Shown one piece after another: positions 1 through 7,300 of a stretch of 13,100 nucleotides of DNA (its first letter is position 1; the number at the start of each line of letters is the position of its first letter). Source of the stretch: Bacteroidales bacterium (lineage in GTDB: Bacteria; Bacteroidota; Bacteroidia; Bacteroidales; WCHB1-69). A program made the position numbers and the translations under genes. The DNA lies in NCBI GenBank assembly GCA_031257735.1, contig JAIROC010000617.1, positions 1 through 13,100 of the forward strand, read 5' to 3'. A model generated the notes under the pieces. It made no database searches and had not been told where the DNA came from. It saw only the letters and a program-made list of their open reading frames with translations.

Positions 1-20
1 GTTTTGAAAATGAAGTGATG

Positions 21-48
21 AACAATGAACAATGAACAATGAATAATG
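21..48. repeat. AACAATG heptamer tandem repeat
   Basis: Three exact copies of AACAATG (21-27, 28-34, 35-41) are followed by one copy with a single change, AATAATG (42-48). They sit about 40 bases before the first gene. Similar 7-base repeats occur between genes in Bacteroidota, to my knowledge. They could expand or shrink by slipped-strand replication and so change the spacing ahead of the gene, but no promoter element is recognisable here, so any regulatory role is a guess. Confidence 0.75.
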
Positions 49-61
49 AGAGAACAAAGAG

Positions 62-75
62 CATAACTCATAACT
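62..75. repeat. CATAACT tandem duplication
   Basis: Two exact copies of CATAACT stand side by side, 14 bases before the ATG at 90. This is a second 7-base repeat of different sequence from the AACAATG array just upstream. Two copies alone could be chance, but the shared period of seven suggests the same kind of repeat-rich spacer. Confidence 0.55.
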
Positions 76-89
76 AAAATAAGTTCAAG

Positions 90-1106
90 ATGAAAAAAAT
101 TACAAGTTTTATAGCAAGTTTGCTTATAGTAGCAGCATTTACAGTGGGAATTATTTCCTGCAAAAAGGATAATCCTACAAATGATTCCGGAAATGGAGTT
201 TCTTCTGAAGTATATGTAGCAGGAAGCGGGAGAAATACAGATGGTATTTATGTAGCTACTATATGGCAAAATGGAATAGCGAAAAATCTTAGTAGCGTAG
301 TATCAATAGCATTTTCTGTTTACGTATCCGGTAATGATGTATATGTGGTTGGAGATGAACAGAGCCAAAACGATGATGGTTCTGTGTATGATGTAGCCAC
401 TATCTGGAAAAATGGCGTAGCAACAAAACTTAGTACATCCTACTCATCAGCACGTTCGGTTTATGTATCCGGCGAGGATGTATATGTAGCAGGCAACGAA
501 GATAATGTAGCTACCGTATGGAAAAATGGCGTAGCAACAAAACTTAGTACATCTCAATCATCAGCACGTTCGGTTTATGTATTCGGTAATGATGTATATG
601 TAGCAGGAAACGAAGATGGCACAAATGCTACTGTGTGGAAAAATGGCGTAGCAACAAAACTTAGCGCCTCCAATTCTATAGCACATTCAGTTTATGTGTC
701 AGAAAATAATGTATATGTGTCAGGATATGAACGGAAAGAGGGTAAGACAATCGCTACCGTATGGAAAAATGGCGTAATGACAGCGCTTACCGACGGGACA
801 AAAATGGCAGTAGCGGTTTCTGTTTACGTATCCGGAAACGATGTATATGCGGCAGGAATCGAAATAGAATACGACCCCGAAAACGACTCCGAAAAAGACA
901 TGGCTACACTATGGAAAAATGGCGTAAAAACAACACTTAGTTCATCTTATTCCGAGGCAAATTCGGTCTGTGTATCGGATGGAAACGTATATGTGGCAGG
1001 ATATGACGAGGATGAAAATGATGGCGAAGTTGTTCTGTGGAAAAATGGCGTAGCAACAGTACTCCCCAGTGGCGGTGATGCATATTCTGTATTTGTAAAA
1101 AAGTAA
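90..1106 (+). CDS. Surface lipoprotein, predicted seven-bladed beta-propeller
   Basis: A 338-residue exported lipoprotein. Residues 1-23 are a signal peptide ending in a lipobox, GIISC, so Cys24 should be lipidated. The following KKD resembles the charged Bacteroidota signal for lipoprotein display on the cell surface. The rest is built of repeats of about 38-48 residues around the consensus SVYVSGNDVYVAG, a variable acidic loop, then ATVWKNGVATKLS. I count seven units. The first lacks its leading SVYVSG strand, and the C-terminus ends with an unpaired strand, AYSVFVKK. That arrangement fits a seven-bladed propeller closed by the last strand ('velcro'). The binding partner is unknown. Repeats 3 and 4 are nearly identical in DNA, which suggests recent internal duplication. 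The gene is 281 bases from the downstream array, so it is probably a separate unit. Confidence 0.85.
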   Translation: MKKITSFIASLLIVAAFTVGIISCKKDNPTNDSGNGVSSEVYVAGSGRNTDGIYVATIWQNGIAKNLSSVVSIAFSVYVSGNDVYVVGDEQSQNDDGSVYDVATIWKNGVATKLSTSYSSARSVYVSGEDVYVAGNEDNVATVWKNGVATKLSTSQSSARSVYVFGNDVYVAGNEDGTNATVWKNGVATKLSASNSIAHSVYVSENNVYVSGYERKEGKTIATVWKNGVMTALTDGTKMAVAVSVYVSGNDVYAAGIEIEYDPENDSEKDMATLWKNGVKTTLSSSYSEANSVCVSDGNVYVAGYDEDENDGEVVLWKNGVATVLPSGGDAYSVFVKK

Positions 1107-1218
1107 TAATAAATAGAGGACAAGTAAACAAGTGGAAAAATAAAGTATTCATTATGAATCAGTATAATTAAATAAAGCACAGTTCAAATATTCAATTCAC
1201 ACTTAAAAAGTAATTAAG

Positions 1219-1335
1219 ATGAGAAAAACGCTTGTATTTTTAGCAGCATTCTGTCTTTCTATGGCAAACTTGCAATCCTCAAAGGAAATTTTTATGCGCA
1301 GTATTCTAAAATGCTTGGAAGGTGTTTTAAAATAG
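1219..1335 (+). pseudogene. Signal-peptide ORF remnant, 38 codons
   Basis: The ATG at 1219 opens a 38-codon frame whose first 18 or so residues, MRKTLVFLAAFCLSMAN, make a convincing export signal. After it the frame runs only about 20 more residues to a TAG at 1333-1335. In the neighbouring frame an open stretch begins around 1277 (ILKGNFYAQYSKMLGRCFKI) and runs past that stop to a TAA near 1366. A start with a signal peptide joined to a stub, and a second open frame behind it, is what a gene leaves after an internal deletion or frameshift. It could instead be a real small secreted peptide; nothing in the sequence excludes that. No family is recognised. Confidence 0.45.
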
Positions 1336-1361
1336 GTAGAACATGTTACAAAAAGATAAAG

Positions 1362-1387
1362 TAATATAAAAATAAATTTAATAAAAA
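1362..1387 (+). promoter_or_regulatory. A/T-only translation leader of the array
   Basis: All 26 bases before the ATG at 1388 are A or T. Bacteroidota commonly start translation from A-rich, unstructured leaders rather than Shine-Dalgarno pairing, so this probably serves as the ribosome entry region for the first gene of the array. The role is inferred from composition only. Confidence 0.4.
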
Positions 1388-3838
1388 ATGAGAAAAATTA
1401 TTATCGTGATTTTAATATGTACAGGTAGTTTGGTTGCTTTGTATGCACAGGAACAGGTAGCTATTACCAAAGGAAACCTTTCTACTTTGTATCGGAAAGC
1501 CCAAAATGCAGAACGGGCAGGGGATAATGACATTGCTGTAGAGTACTATAAAAGTATACTGTATATTGATATGGAACAACCTGTTCCATATTTGAAAATG
1601 GCGAATATATATGCTGCCAATACCAATACACCGGAAACAGTTGCTTTGGCTGTAGCAATGTATGAAAAATATCTGTCATTAGATCCGAATAGTAAAGACC
1701 GAAAAATTATTACCAATAAAATATCGGAATTGAAACAATTGGAAGCAGAGAAAAAAATAAGCGAAGGATGGCAAGAAACTCAAGTAAACTTGACTGCAAT
1801 AATTCAGAGTAATCCGGAAAAAACAAAAGCTGCTATTATGTCTGCTGTACATCCTGCCGAGAATGCTAGGAGTAAGGAAGAAATTGTAGAGCAAGTAGAT
1901 AATATTACTAATTTATGGAACAGTGCGCAAAACGCCCTAAATCATAACAATGACGAAGAAGCTATAGCCTCTTTGAATCAGTTGCTTGAACAAGCGCCAC
2001 CTTCACATCCGCTTTATATGCAAACAAATATGGTGTTGGCACAGATATATAGAGACAGAGGAGATATGCAGACAGTGCAGGAAATAGTGTTCGATATTGA
2101 AAGTAATGTGGAAACAAATAAGGAACTTGTACAGGATCATAATTTCATGTTTAAAGATGCAATACCTTTTGAAGATGATATTTGTGGTATTTGGGTGTCC
2201 GACTTCTCGAATGACGTCTTCGCTTTACCTTATGTAATATTGGAAATAGGTAAATACACTGAGAGCGACTTTTTTGCCAGAATATTACCTTATTGTTCTT
2301 TAGCAAAAAATCATAAAATGTACAAAGGACGCCCTTTTAAGTACAAACCTCAATTATCCAGAGCAAAAGGTTCTAACTATTTCGCACATTCTTCATGGGA
2401 TACAGTGAGTACAGTAGATAATATTATTGCTTTTTCTTTTGGAGATGAGAGATTTAAAGGAGTAGATCCAACTATTGTTGAGGTAGCCATAAATCCTGCA
2501 ATTGACATGGCAACCACTGTAGTAACACAAGTAACGTCTTCGACTGGTATTCCGATAGTGGATGGAGTCGCTGCTATTTTTAAGATAGGTGCTGCTATTT
2601 CAACAAATGCCAAAAAGACAACGACAGTGTTTAATTTAAATATACAGCGATTATTTAACGGCTGCGCAAAATTAGACCTTATAAAAACTACGATTGTGGA
2701 AAAATCGACAGGAAAACCTTACGCCGAATCAGTAGATACTACTGTTATGTGGCTTTATAAATTATATCCTGATGACAGTATATTATTTGCTGCAGAAAAG
2801 AAAGAATTGTTTGGATATAGAGAATTTAACAAGGAAGAAATTATAGCAATGGAAGAGTATAACCATCCTGATCTCAACCCTAAAAACAATAGATATGCTA
2901 ATGCTAGTAATCAATCAGATTTAGGTGTTATGAATTTAGTTACTAAAGGCATTAAAACTACTATATTTGGTGTAAGAGCGTCTGCGATGTATAAAACGCA
3001 TGAGGATGGACAAATGCGTCCTCTCACTGGCATAGGACGTTTTAATGAACGATCCTATAAACAATTAGAGCAAAAAATTGTTGATTTCTGCTGGTCAAAA
3101 TCAATGGAGAATCCTGATTTTAAAATAATGACTTATGAATTAAAGACACGTTTCAAATATGCAACAAAAGGGCTTTCTTATAAAACGGTGACCAACAAGA
3201 ATGGTAGTTTCGAAGGATGGATGAATATGCTGGGACACATGAATGGTTTAGGCGTTTGTTATTTGAATAATGGTTATAAGTATGTTGGTTCCTGGGCAAA
3301 CAATAAATATTCTGGACAGGGGAAGTTTTCAACTTATTGCCCGGATAGTATTGAATCTGAAGATTGTCCGCCATATAAAGAATATAATGGAATGTTCAAA
3401 GAAGGTAAATTTCATGGAAAAGGAACGTATATTGACGATAATATTATATATGAAGGAGATTTTGCTTATGGTAAATTTCATGGCAAGGGAGAAATAGAAC
3501 ATTTCTTTAATATTGTTATTGATAGCCAAACATACGAAAGTTCTAAAATATATAAAGGTGATTTTGTAAATAACAAATATGAAGGTTCCGGTAAACTGGT
3601 GGATTTGAATGGTGACGAGTTTGAAGGAATATGGAAAAAAGGGCATTTAAAGCAAGGTACGGTACGCTATAACAATGGAGATACTTATACAGGAACGTTC
3701 AAATATGTAAAGGCTGAAGATCCGCTCCTTGAAAAAGAAGTTATCTTACCTCACGGAAACGGAGTAATGGAATTTGCAAATGGTGAAAAAAACGTAGGAA
3801 AATGGAATAAAGGGAAATATAATAAAAATTTAAAATAA
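1388..3838 (+). CDS. Exported TPR and MORN-repeat protein
   Basis: An 816-residue protein, first of the tight array. Residues 1-20 are a signal peptide (cut likely after LYA, leaving Gln21). Residues about 30-105 form TPR-like helical pairs (LYRKAQNAERAGDNDIAVEYY), and about 172-240 a second pair (LNHNNDEEAIASLNQLLEQ), both expected to bind protein partners. Residues about 245-600 are a domain I do not recognise. It opens with DICGIWVSDFSNDVF and contains an Ala/Val/Ile-rich stretch near 375-405. From about 606 to the end come eight MORN-like repeats, with cores such as YNGMFKEGKFHGKGTY and YEGDFAYGKFHGKGE. MORN repeats form beta-hairpin solenoids and in some proteins contact lipids. The next gene starts eight bases after the stop. 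It is probably a periplasmic or surface scaffold; no catalytic motif is visible. Confidence 0.85.
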   Translation: MRKIIIVILICTGSLVALYAQEQVAITKGNLSTLYRKAQNAERAGDNDIAVEYYKSILYIDMEQPVPYLKMANIYAANTNTPETVALAVAMYEKYLSLDPNSKDRKIITNKISELKQLEAEKKISEGWQETQVNLTAIIQSNPEKTKAAIMSAVHPAENARSKEEIVEQVDNITNLWNSAQNALNHNNDEEAIASLNQLLEQAPPSHPLYMQTNMVLAQIYRDRGDMQTVQEIVFDIESNVETNKELVQDHNFMFKDAIPFEDDICGIWVSDFSNDVFALPYVILEIGKYTESDFFARILPYCSLAKNHKMYKGRPFKYKPQLSRAKGSNYFAHSSWDTVSTVDNIIAFSFGDERFKGVDPTIVEVAINPAIDMATTVVTQVTSSTGIPIVDGVAAIFKIGAAISTNAKKTTTVFNLNIQRLFNGCAKLDLIKTTIVEKSTGKPYAESVDTTVMWLYKLYPDDSILFAAEKKELFGYREFNKEEIIAMEEYNHPDLNPKNNRYANASNQSDLGVMNLVTKGIKTTIFGVRASAMYKTHEDGQMRPLTGIGRFNERSYKQLEQKIVDFCWSKSMENPDFKIMTYELKTRFKYATKGLSYKTVTNKNGSFEGWMNMLGHMNGLGVCYLNNGYKYVGSWANNKYSGQGKFSTYCPDSIESEDCPPYKEYNGMFKEGKFHGKGTYIDDNIIYEGDFAYGKFHGKGEIEHFFNIVIDSQTYESSKIYKGDFVNNKYEGSGKLVDLNGDEFEGIWKKGHLKQGTVRYNNGDTYTGTFKYVKAEDPLLEKEVILPHGNGVMEFANGEKNVGKWNKGKYNKNLK

Positions 3839-3846
3839 ATAGTGTT

Positions 3847-5169
3847 ATGAGAAATATAATAATTATTGTACTAGTATTGTTCAGTAGTACTATTTCAGTG
3901 CAAAGTCAAGAATTTATACTCGATCTAGAGAAAAATTATGCTAGAGCGAGCCTTAATGGAACCACAGTCTCTGGAAACATCTATACAGATAACTACAAAC
4001 AAAGGCAAGCGCAGCAGCGGTTACGGCAGCAGCAGTGGTTACGGCAGCAGCAGCGGTTACAGCAGCAACAATGGTTACAGCAGCAGCAGCGGTTACAACA
4101 GCAGCAGCGATTACAGCAGCAGCGATTGCAGCAGCAGCGATTGCAGCAGCAACGGTTGCTGCTGCAGCAATTGGAGGAGGAGCGGTTACAGCAGGAGCGA
4201 TTGCAGCAGCAGCAATTGCAGCAGCAGCGGTCTCAAGCGATTAGAGAAGCTGGTGACAATGTATCTTCAGCGATAATTGAACAAAATAAAAGAAATTTTT
4301 ACGATATACAAGAAAGAAATACAGCTCAAAAAGTTCAACAAAGGAATAGTAGTATTCCTACTATGCAAAAAAGTAACACAAATTCAGAACTTTATCAGTT
4401 TATGCAAAACTCTACCGTAAATAGTGAAAACAAACATAATACAAGGGCTTTCAGCAGAGGCAGGCCTCTTGGAGTACGATTTGATTATAGCATAAATAAC
4501 GAAACTTCAAATGAGTTAACAAGAGAAAATGAGACAGATAATTATAATACCGAGACACAAACAGTACCAGAAAACAGTCTGTCAGAACAGGAAGGTGTAA
4601 TTACAGAAAATAGCGCATATAATAGTAATCATAATGGTGTGTCAAACAGAAATCAAGACCGAAATACTTATCAGCCTGCTGGTGGCTCTCAAATAAACGC
4701 CAATAGTAATAGTAGTGGAACACCTAGCAGTAATGAAAACAACAATACCTCTAATGCCACTGGAGAAGGAAAAACAGAAGAGAATACCGAAATTTCTACA
4801 GAAACAAAAAAATATATTGTCGAAGGAACGGATCAAAATGGTAATCCAATCTACGAGGAATATAATAAGAGAGATGATGCCGAAAAAAAACGAGACAACA
4901 TATTGCTTAAAAGTATGGATCTTAATATTCCTAAAGTAAGCTCATCATTGACGAAAGAAGGTATCAGGAATGCACTTAATGATAATAAAGTTACTTTTCG
5001 CAGTAAGGTAAGGATTATAGAAAGACCTGTCAATAGTGTAAATAGTCCGAATAGTTCGCTGTCTCCTAATACTCCTCCGCCTGTTTTACCTATACTAAAG
5101 GAACAAGAAGGAATAAACCAACAAAACCAACCAGGCAGTAGCGGTAATGATGGTAATTATGAGGATTAA
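3847..5169 (+). CDS. Exported Gln/Leu/Arg-repeat, low-complexity protein
   Basis: A 440-residue protein with a signal peptide (1-20, cut likely after VQS, leaving Gln21). Residues 59-128 are a regular repeat: five 6-residue units of the type L(R/Q)QQQ(W/R), then eight 5-residue units of the type LQQQR. It should be a long helix with Leu and Arg winding round it rather than a standard heptad coiled coil. Residues about 130-325 are rich in Asn, Ser, Thr and Glu and look disordered. A compact motif, KYIVEGTDQNGNPIYEEYNK, lies near residue 320, followed by a charged helix. The C-terminus is Pro/Gln/Gly-rich. No enzyme motif is seen. It sits between the two large MORN proteins, so it may be a linker or filament-like partner. 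The repeat is locally GC-rich in an AT-rich gene. Confidence 0.85.
   Translation: MRNIIIIVLVLFSSTISVQSQEFILDLEKNYARASLNGTTVSGNIYTDNYKQRQAQQRLRQQQWLRQQQRLQQQQWLQQQQRLQQQQRLQQQRLQQQRLQQQRLLLQQLEEERLQQERLQQQQLQQQRSQAIREAGDNVSSAIIEQNKRNFYDIQERNTAQKVQQRNSSIPTMQKSNTNSELYQFMQNSTVNSENKHNTRAFSRGRPLGVRFDYSINNETSNELTRENETDNYNTETQTVPENSLSEQEGVITENSAYNSNHNGVSNRNQDRNTYQPAGGSQINANSNSSGTPSSNENNNTSNATGEGKTEENTEISTETKKYIVEGTDQNGNPIYEEYNKRDDAEKKRDNILLKSMDLNIPKVSSSLTKEGIRNALNDNKVTFRSKVRIIERPVNSVNSPNSSLSPNTPPPVLPILKEQEGINQQNQPGSSGNDGNYED
4021..4230 (+). repeat. CAG-rich tandem repeat, 18-bp then 15-bp units
   Basis: Within the 3847-5169 gene, five 18-base units (4021-4110) of the type TTA CGG CAG CAG CAG TGG are followed by eight 15-base units (4111-4230) of the type TTG CAG CAG CAG CGA. 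Each unit starts with a Leu codon, TTA or TTG, except that the whole ninth unit is altered to TTG CTG CTG CAG CAA and the tenth is Glu-rich. Both unit lengths are multiples of three, so gain or loss of a unit changes protein length without a frameshift. All three forward frames stay open across the tract. Confidence 0.9.
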
Positions 5170-5175
5170 TTGCAT

Positions 5176-7293
5176 ATGAAAAAGATATTATTTTTGATTA
5201 TAGTTTTTCCGTTAACAGCGTTTTCGCAGAGTGTAAAATACGACAACGGCAAATGTACGGAGGGTAATTGCCTGAATGGCTATGGAACTTTTGAGTTTCA
5301 TTCCGGACAGTTTGCAGGAGATAAATATGTCGGGTATTTCAAAAACGGTAAATTTCACGGGCGAGGCAGATATGATTACGACAAAAGCAAAGCTTATTAC
5401 GACGGTTTATGGAATAATGGAATACGCGAAGATACTAATGCCGTTTATGTTTCAGTAAATTACAAATACAGAGGAAGTTATAAGAATGGTAAACAGAACG
5501 GCGAAGCTACCATATCTTTTATTTCAGGTAAAAGAGCAGGTGATACTTACACTGGCAGTATTGTAGATAATAAATTTAATGGCGAAGGCTCTTATGTTTA
5601 CAACCCCGACAACCTCAACCGTATAAAATACACAGGTCATTTTGAAAATAACAAATTCAATGGCGAAGGCGCTCTTTACTACAAAAATGGAGACATAGAC
5701 GATGGTCTTTGGATAGATGATGTTTTTCAGGGGACAAAAATTGGAGTTTATCAGGATAAACCCGTATTAAAAAAAGGCGATACCATTATTACACATAACA
5801 ACAGGTATTTATTGTCGCAACAAACTGTGGCGGGAGATGACGGTTACGTAGCTGATATAAATGTGTCGGTAAGGAAAGGCACATTTATTATTGAAAAAAA
5901 TATATATGGTAAAACTGCTGTCATTGGATATATAACACATTCAGGAAGAGATTATCATTTTTATTCAAAAGAAAAAGAACAGATAGGAATATGTAATACT
6001 ATACCTGTATATAAAGATGGTGATATAATTATGGTTGCGGCGGCAAAATATGATTTAAAAGAACAGGAACGAGGAAATTTATTAGAGGCAAGTAAAACAG
6101 ATTATATTATTGCTACATTACAGGGGGGACAATTTAATATTAAAAATATTATAGGAATAGTTAAGGTTGATCCCAATAATAAATATTCATTTATTCAAAT
6201 CAATTCCAGATATTTGGGGACATATAGTGGTAAAGATGTAGTATATTTTGATAATATTCGCTGTGTTGCTGTTGGAAATTTGAATCCTTTGTATCACATA
6301 GATTGGCAAATTTATCAAAATGGCAAAGATGACAACTTCAACTCATTCATTCGTTATTATTTGTTTTACAATGGAGACACTAAACCCGATGCCAATTTTT
6401 ACAACAATAATAGTAAGTATGATCCAATCGGTTGGATTGATATGTATTCGGAAACCAATATAAGATTTGGAACAAAATCAACCACAAAAGATATTGGTCT
6501 TAACTATTTTGCTTCTTATTACATTGGACCGAATAATCCCAAGTACAATAATAAGGATAATTTTGATTTAAAACCACAAGATGAGGTAGATGCAGCTGCA
6601 CGAGAACACGATATTTGCTATAGCAAGCATGGAATAAAAGGGGTACCCGGAGTTTTTGCAACTACTAAAGGTCAGGATTGTGACCATGTTCTTGTTAATG
6701 TTTGCAGGAATATAAAAGGTGAAACAAGTATATCTGAATTATTAATATCTGTATCAAGCAGTACTATTTATGATTATAAAACGACCAGTGAAAGAGCAGA
6801 ATCGGTATATCTCTTATTTTCAAAAGTATCAACAGGCAAATCTATCGCTGGCGGTGACGTTCCCGCTATCATTGATTTTACAGCTTCCGCAACAAAAACA
6901 GGATTGGGTTTTGCAACAACTGCAACAACAGGATTTTTTGCAACAACAGGAAGCCTTGCTCTTGCTGTACCTGTTTTGAGTGTTGCCGCTGTAAATTTGC
7001 TTCAAACAGAAGCAAAATGTCTTTATTCTTTTCTTAAAGATAATGCACCCTCTCACTGTTACTCTACAATGGGAATCATAACACATGCATGGGATGTAAA
7101 AGCTGCAAAAGAAATGGTTACAGGAGTATTCTCTTCGGCGGGAGGAAAAGGTATTACAGGAGGTTTGAAAAAAATTAACATAAACACTGCAATAAAGGTA
7201 GGCAAAACATCTTATGATGGCGGTCAAGTTGCCACACAAACAGCAACTACTTTAAACAGTTTATTTTCAACACAGGATAAAAACAATAAATAG
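5176..7293 (+). CDS. Exported MORN-repeat protein with phospholipase A2-like domain
   Basis: The ATG at 5176 gives 705 residues and an intact signal peptide (1-17, leaving Gln18). A TTG six bases upstream is in frame but adds only Met-His. Residues about 22-182 hold MORN repeats (YVGYFKNGKFHGRGRY, YTGHFENNKFNGEGALYY). Residues about 190-440 are unrecognised. Residues about 446-515 match the secreted PLA2 core in the arrangement of parvovirus VP1: calcium loop YIGPN at 449-453, then DEVDAAAREHDICY with catalytic-type His478-Asp479, and a third-helix candidate Asp501/Asp503 in DCDHVLVNVC. PLA2 enzymes cut the sn-2 ester of phospholipids, so lipid hydrolysis is the predicted reaction. Residues 576-609 are hydrophobic (Ala, Thr, Gly, Val, Leu) and might insert in or cross a membrane. 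The protein could be an envelope-remodelling enzyme or a secreted effector; the active-site match is by eye only. Confidence 0.8.
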   Translation: MKKILFLIIVFPLTAFSQSVKYDNGKCTEGNCLNGYGTFEFHSGQFAGDKYVGYFKNGKFHGRGRYDYDKSKAYYDGLWNNGIREDTNAVYVSVNYKYRGSYKNGKQNGEATISFISGKRAGDTYTGSIVDNKFNGEGSYVYNPDNLNRIKYTGHFENNKFNGEGALYYKNGDIDDGLWIDDVFQGTKIGVYQDKPVLKKGDTIITHNNRYLLSQQTVAGDDGYVADINVSVRKGTFIIEKNIYGKTAVIGYITHSGRDYHFYSKEKEQIGICNTIPVYKDGDIIMVAAAKYDLKEQERGNLLEASKTDYIIATLQGGQFNIKNIIGIVKVDPNNKYSFIQINSRYLGTYSGKDVVYFDNIRCVAVGNLNPLYHIDWQIYQNGKDDNFNSFIRYYLFYNGDTKPDANFYNNNSKYDPIGWIDMYSETNIRFGTKSTTKDIGLNYFASYYIGPNNPKYNNKDNFDLKPQDEVDAAAREHDICYSKHGIKGVPGVFATTKGQDCDHVLVNVCRNIKGETSISELLISVSSSTIYDYKTTSERAESVYLLFSKVSTGKSIAGGDVPAIIDFTASATKTGLGFATTATTGFFATTGSLALAVPVLSVAAVNLLQTEAKCLYSFLKDNAPSHCYSTMGIITHAWDVKAAKEMVTGVFSSAGGKGITGGLKKININTAIKVGKTSYDGGQVATQTATTLNSLFSTQDKNNK
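6511..6720 (+). other. PLA2-like catalytic core within the MORN protein
   Basis: This stretch encodes the calcium-loop motif YIGPN, the His-Asp motif HDICY, and a downstream helix with Asp501 and Asp503 and cysteines 502 and 510. In adeno-associated virus and other parvoviruses the VP1 unique region carries YLGP followed by ADAAALEHDxAY. The order, the spacing and the DAAAxEHD block agree closely with that pattern. Cys481, Cys502 and Cys510 could form disulfides in the oxidising periplasm. Pfam's Phospholip_A2_4/Parvo_coat_N type is the nearest family I would expect. Confidence 0.72.
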
Positions 7294-7300
7294 ACAAAAT

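Larger units (their letters stand above)
1107..1387. other. Intergenic region with gene relic and AT-only leader
   Basis: This 281-base gap separates the propeller lipoprotein from the eight-gene array. It holds the short signal-peptide ORF listed separately and ends in a 26-base stretch of only A and T (1362-1387) directly before the ATG at 1388, a start context usual for Bacteroidota. I looked for the Bacteroidota promoter pattern (TTTG about 20 bases before TAnnTTTG) and found no convincing match. I also found no strong hairpin followed by T residues that could end the first gene's transcript. The small palindromes ATTCAT-T-ATGAAT (near 1147) and AACATGTT (1340-1347) are too short to interpret. 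Confidence 0.6.

Noticed and set aside
3329..3646. Reverse-strand frame of 105 codons
   Set aside because: It is antisense to the MORN repeats, with Phe/Ile-rich composition expected from reversed Lys/Glu/Asn codons.
4142..4166. 12-base inverted repeat TGCAGCAGCAAC-G-GTTGCTGCTGCA
   Set aside because: It lies inside the coding repeat and arises where CAG Gln codons meet CTG Leu codons. A one-base loop and the mid-gene position argue against a terminator or operator.
4035..4244. Overlapping forward frame encoding an Ala-rich stretch
   Set aside because: This is the third reading of the same CAG repeat; it is confined to the repeat tract and has no other coding features.
3938..4276. Overlapping forward frame encoding Ser/Gly/Tyr-rich repeats
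   Set aside because: It is open only because CAG-type repeats lack stops in all frames. It has no signal peptide or start context, and the 3847 frame carries the signal peptide and continues well beyond the repeat.
5170..5175. TTG start six bases upstream of the ATG of the PLA2-like gene
   Set aside because: It adds only Met-His ahead of MKKILFL. The ATG at 5176 gives the usual signal peptide.
6829..7239. Reverse-strand frame of 136 codons, Cys-rich
   Set aside because: It lies wholly inside the PLA2-like gene. Its Cys runs come from reading repeated GCA/ACA-type codons backwards, and it has no signal peptide or independent start context.
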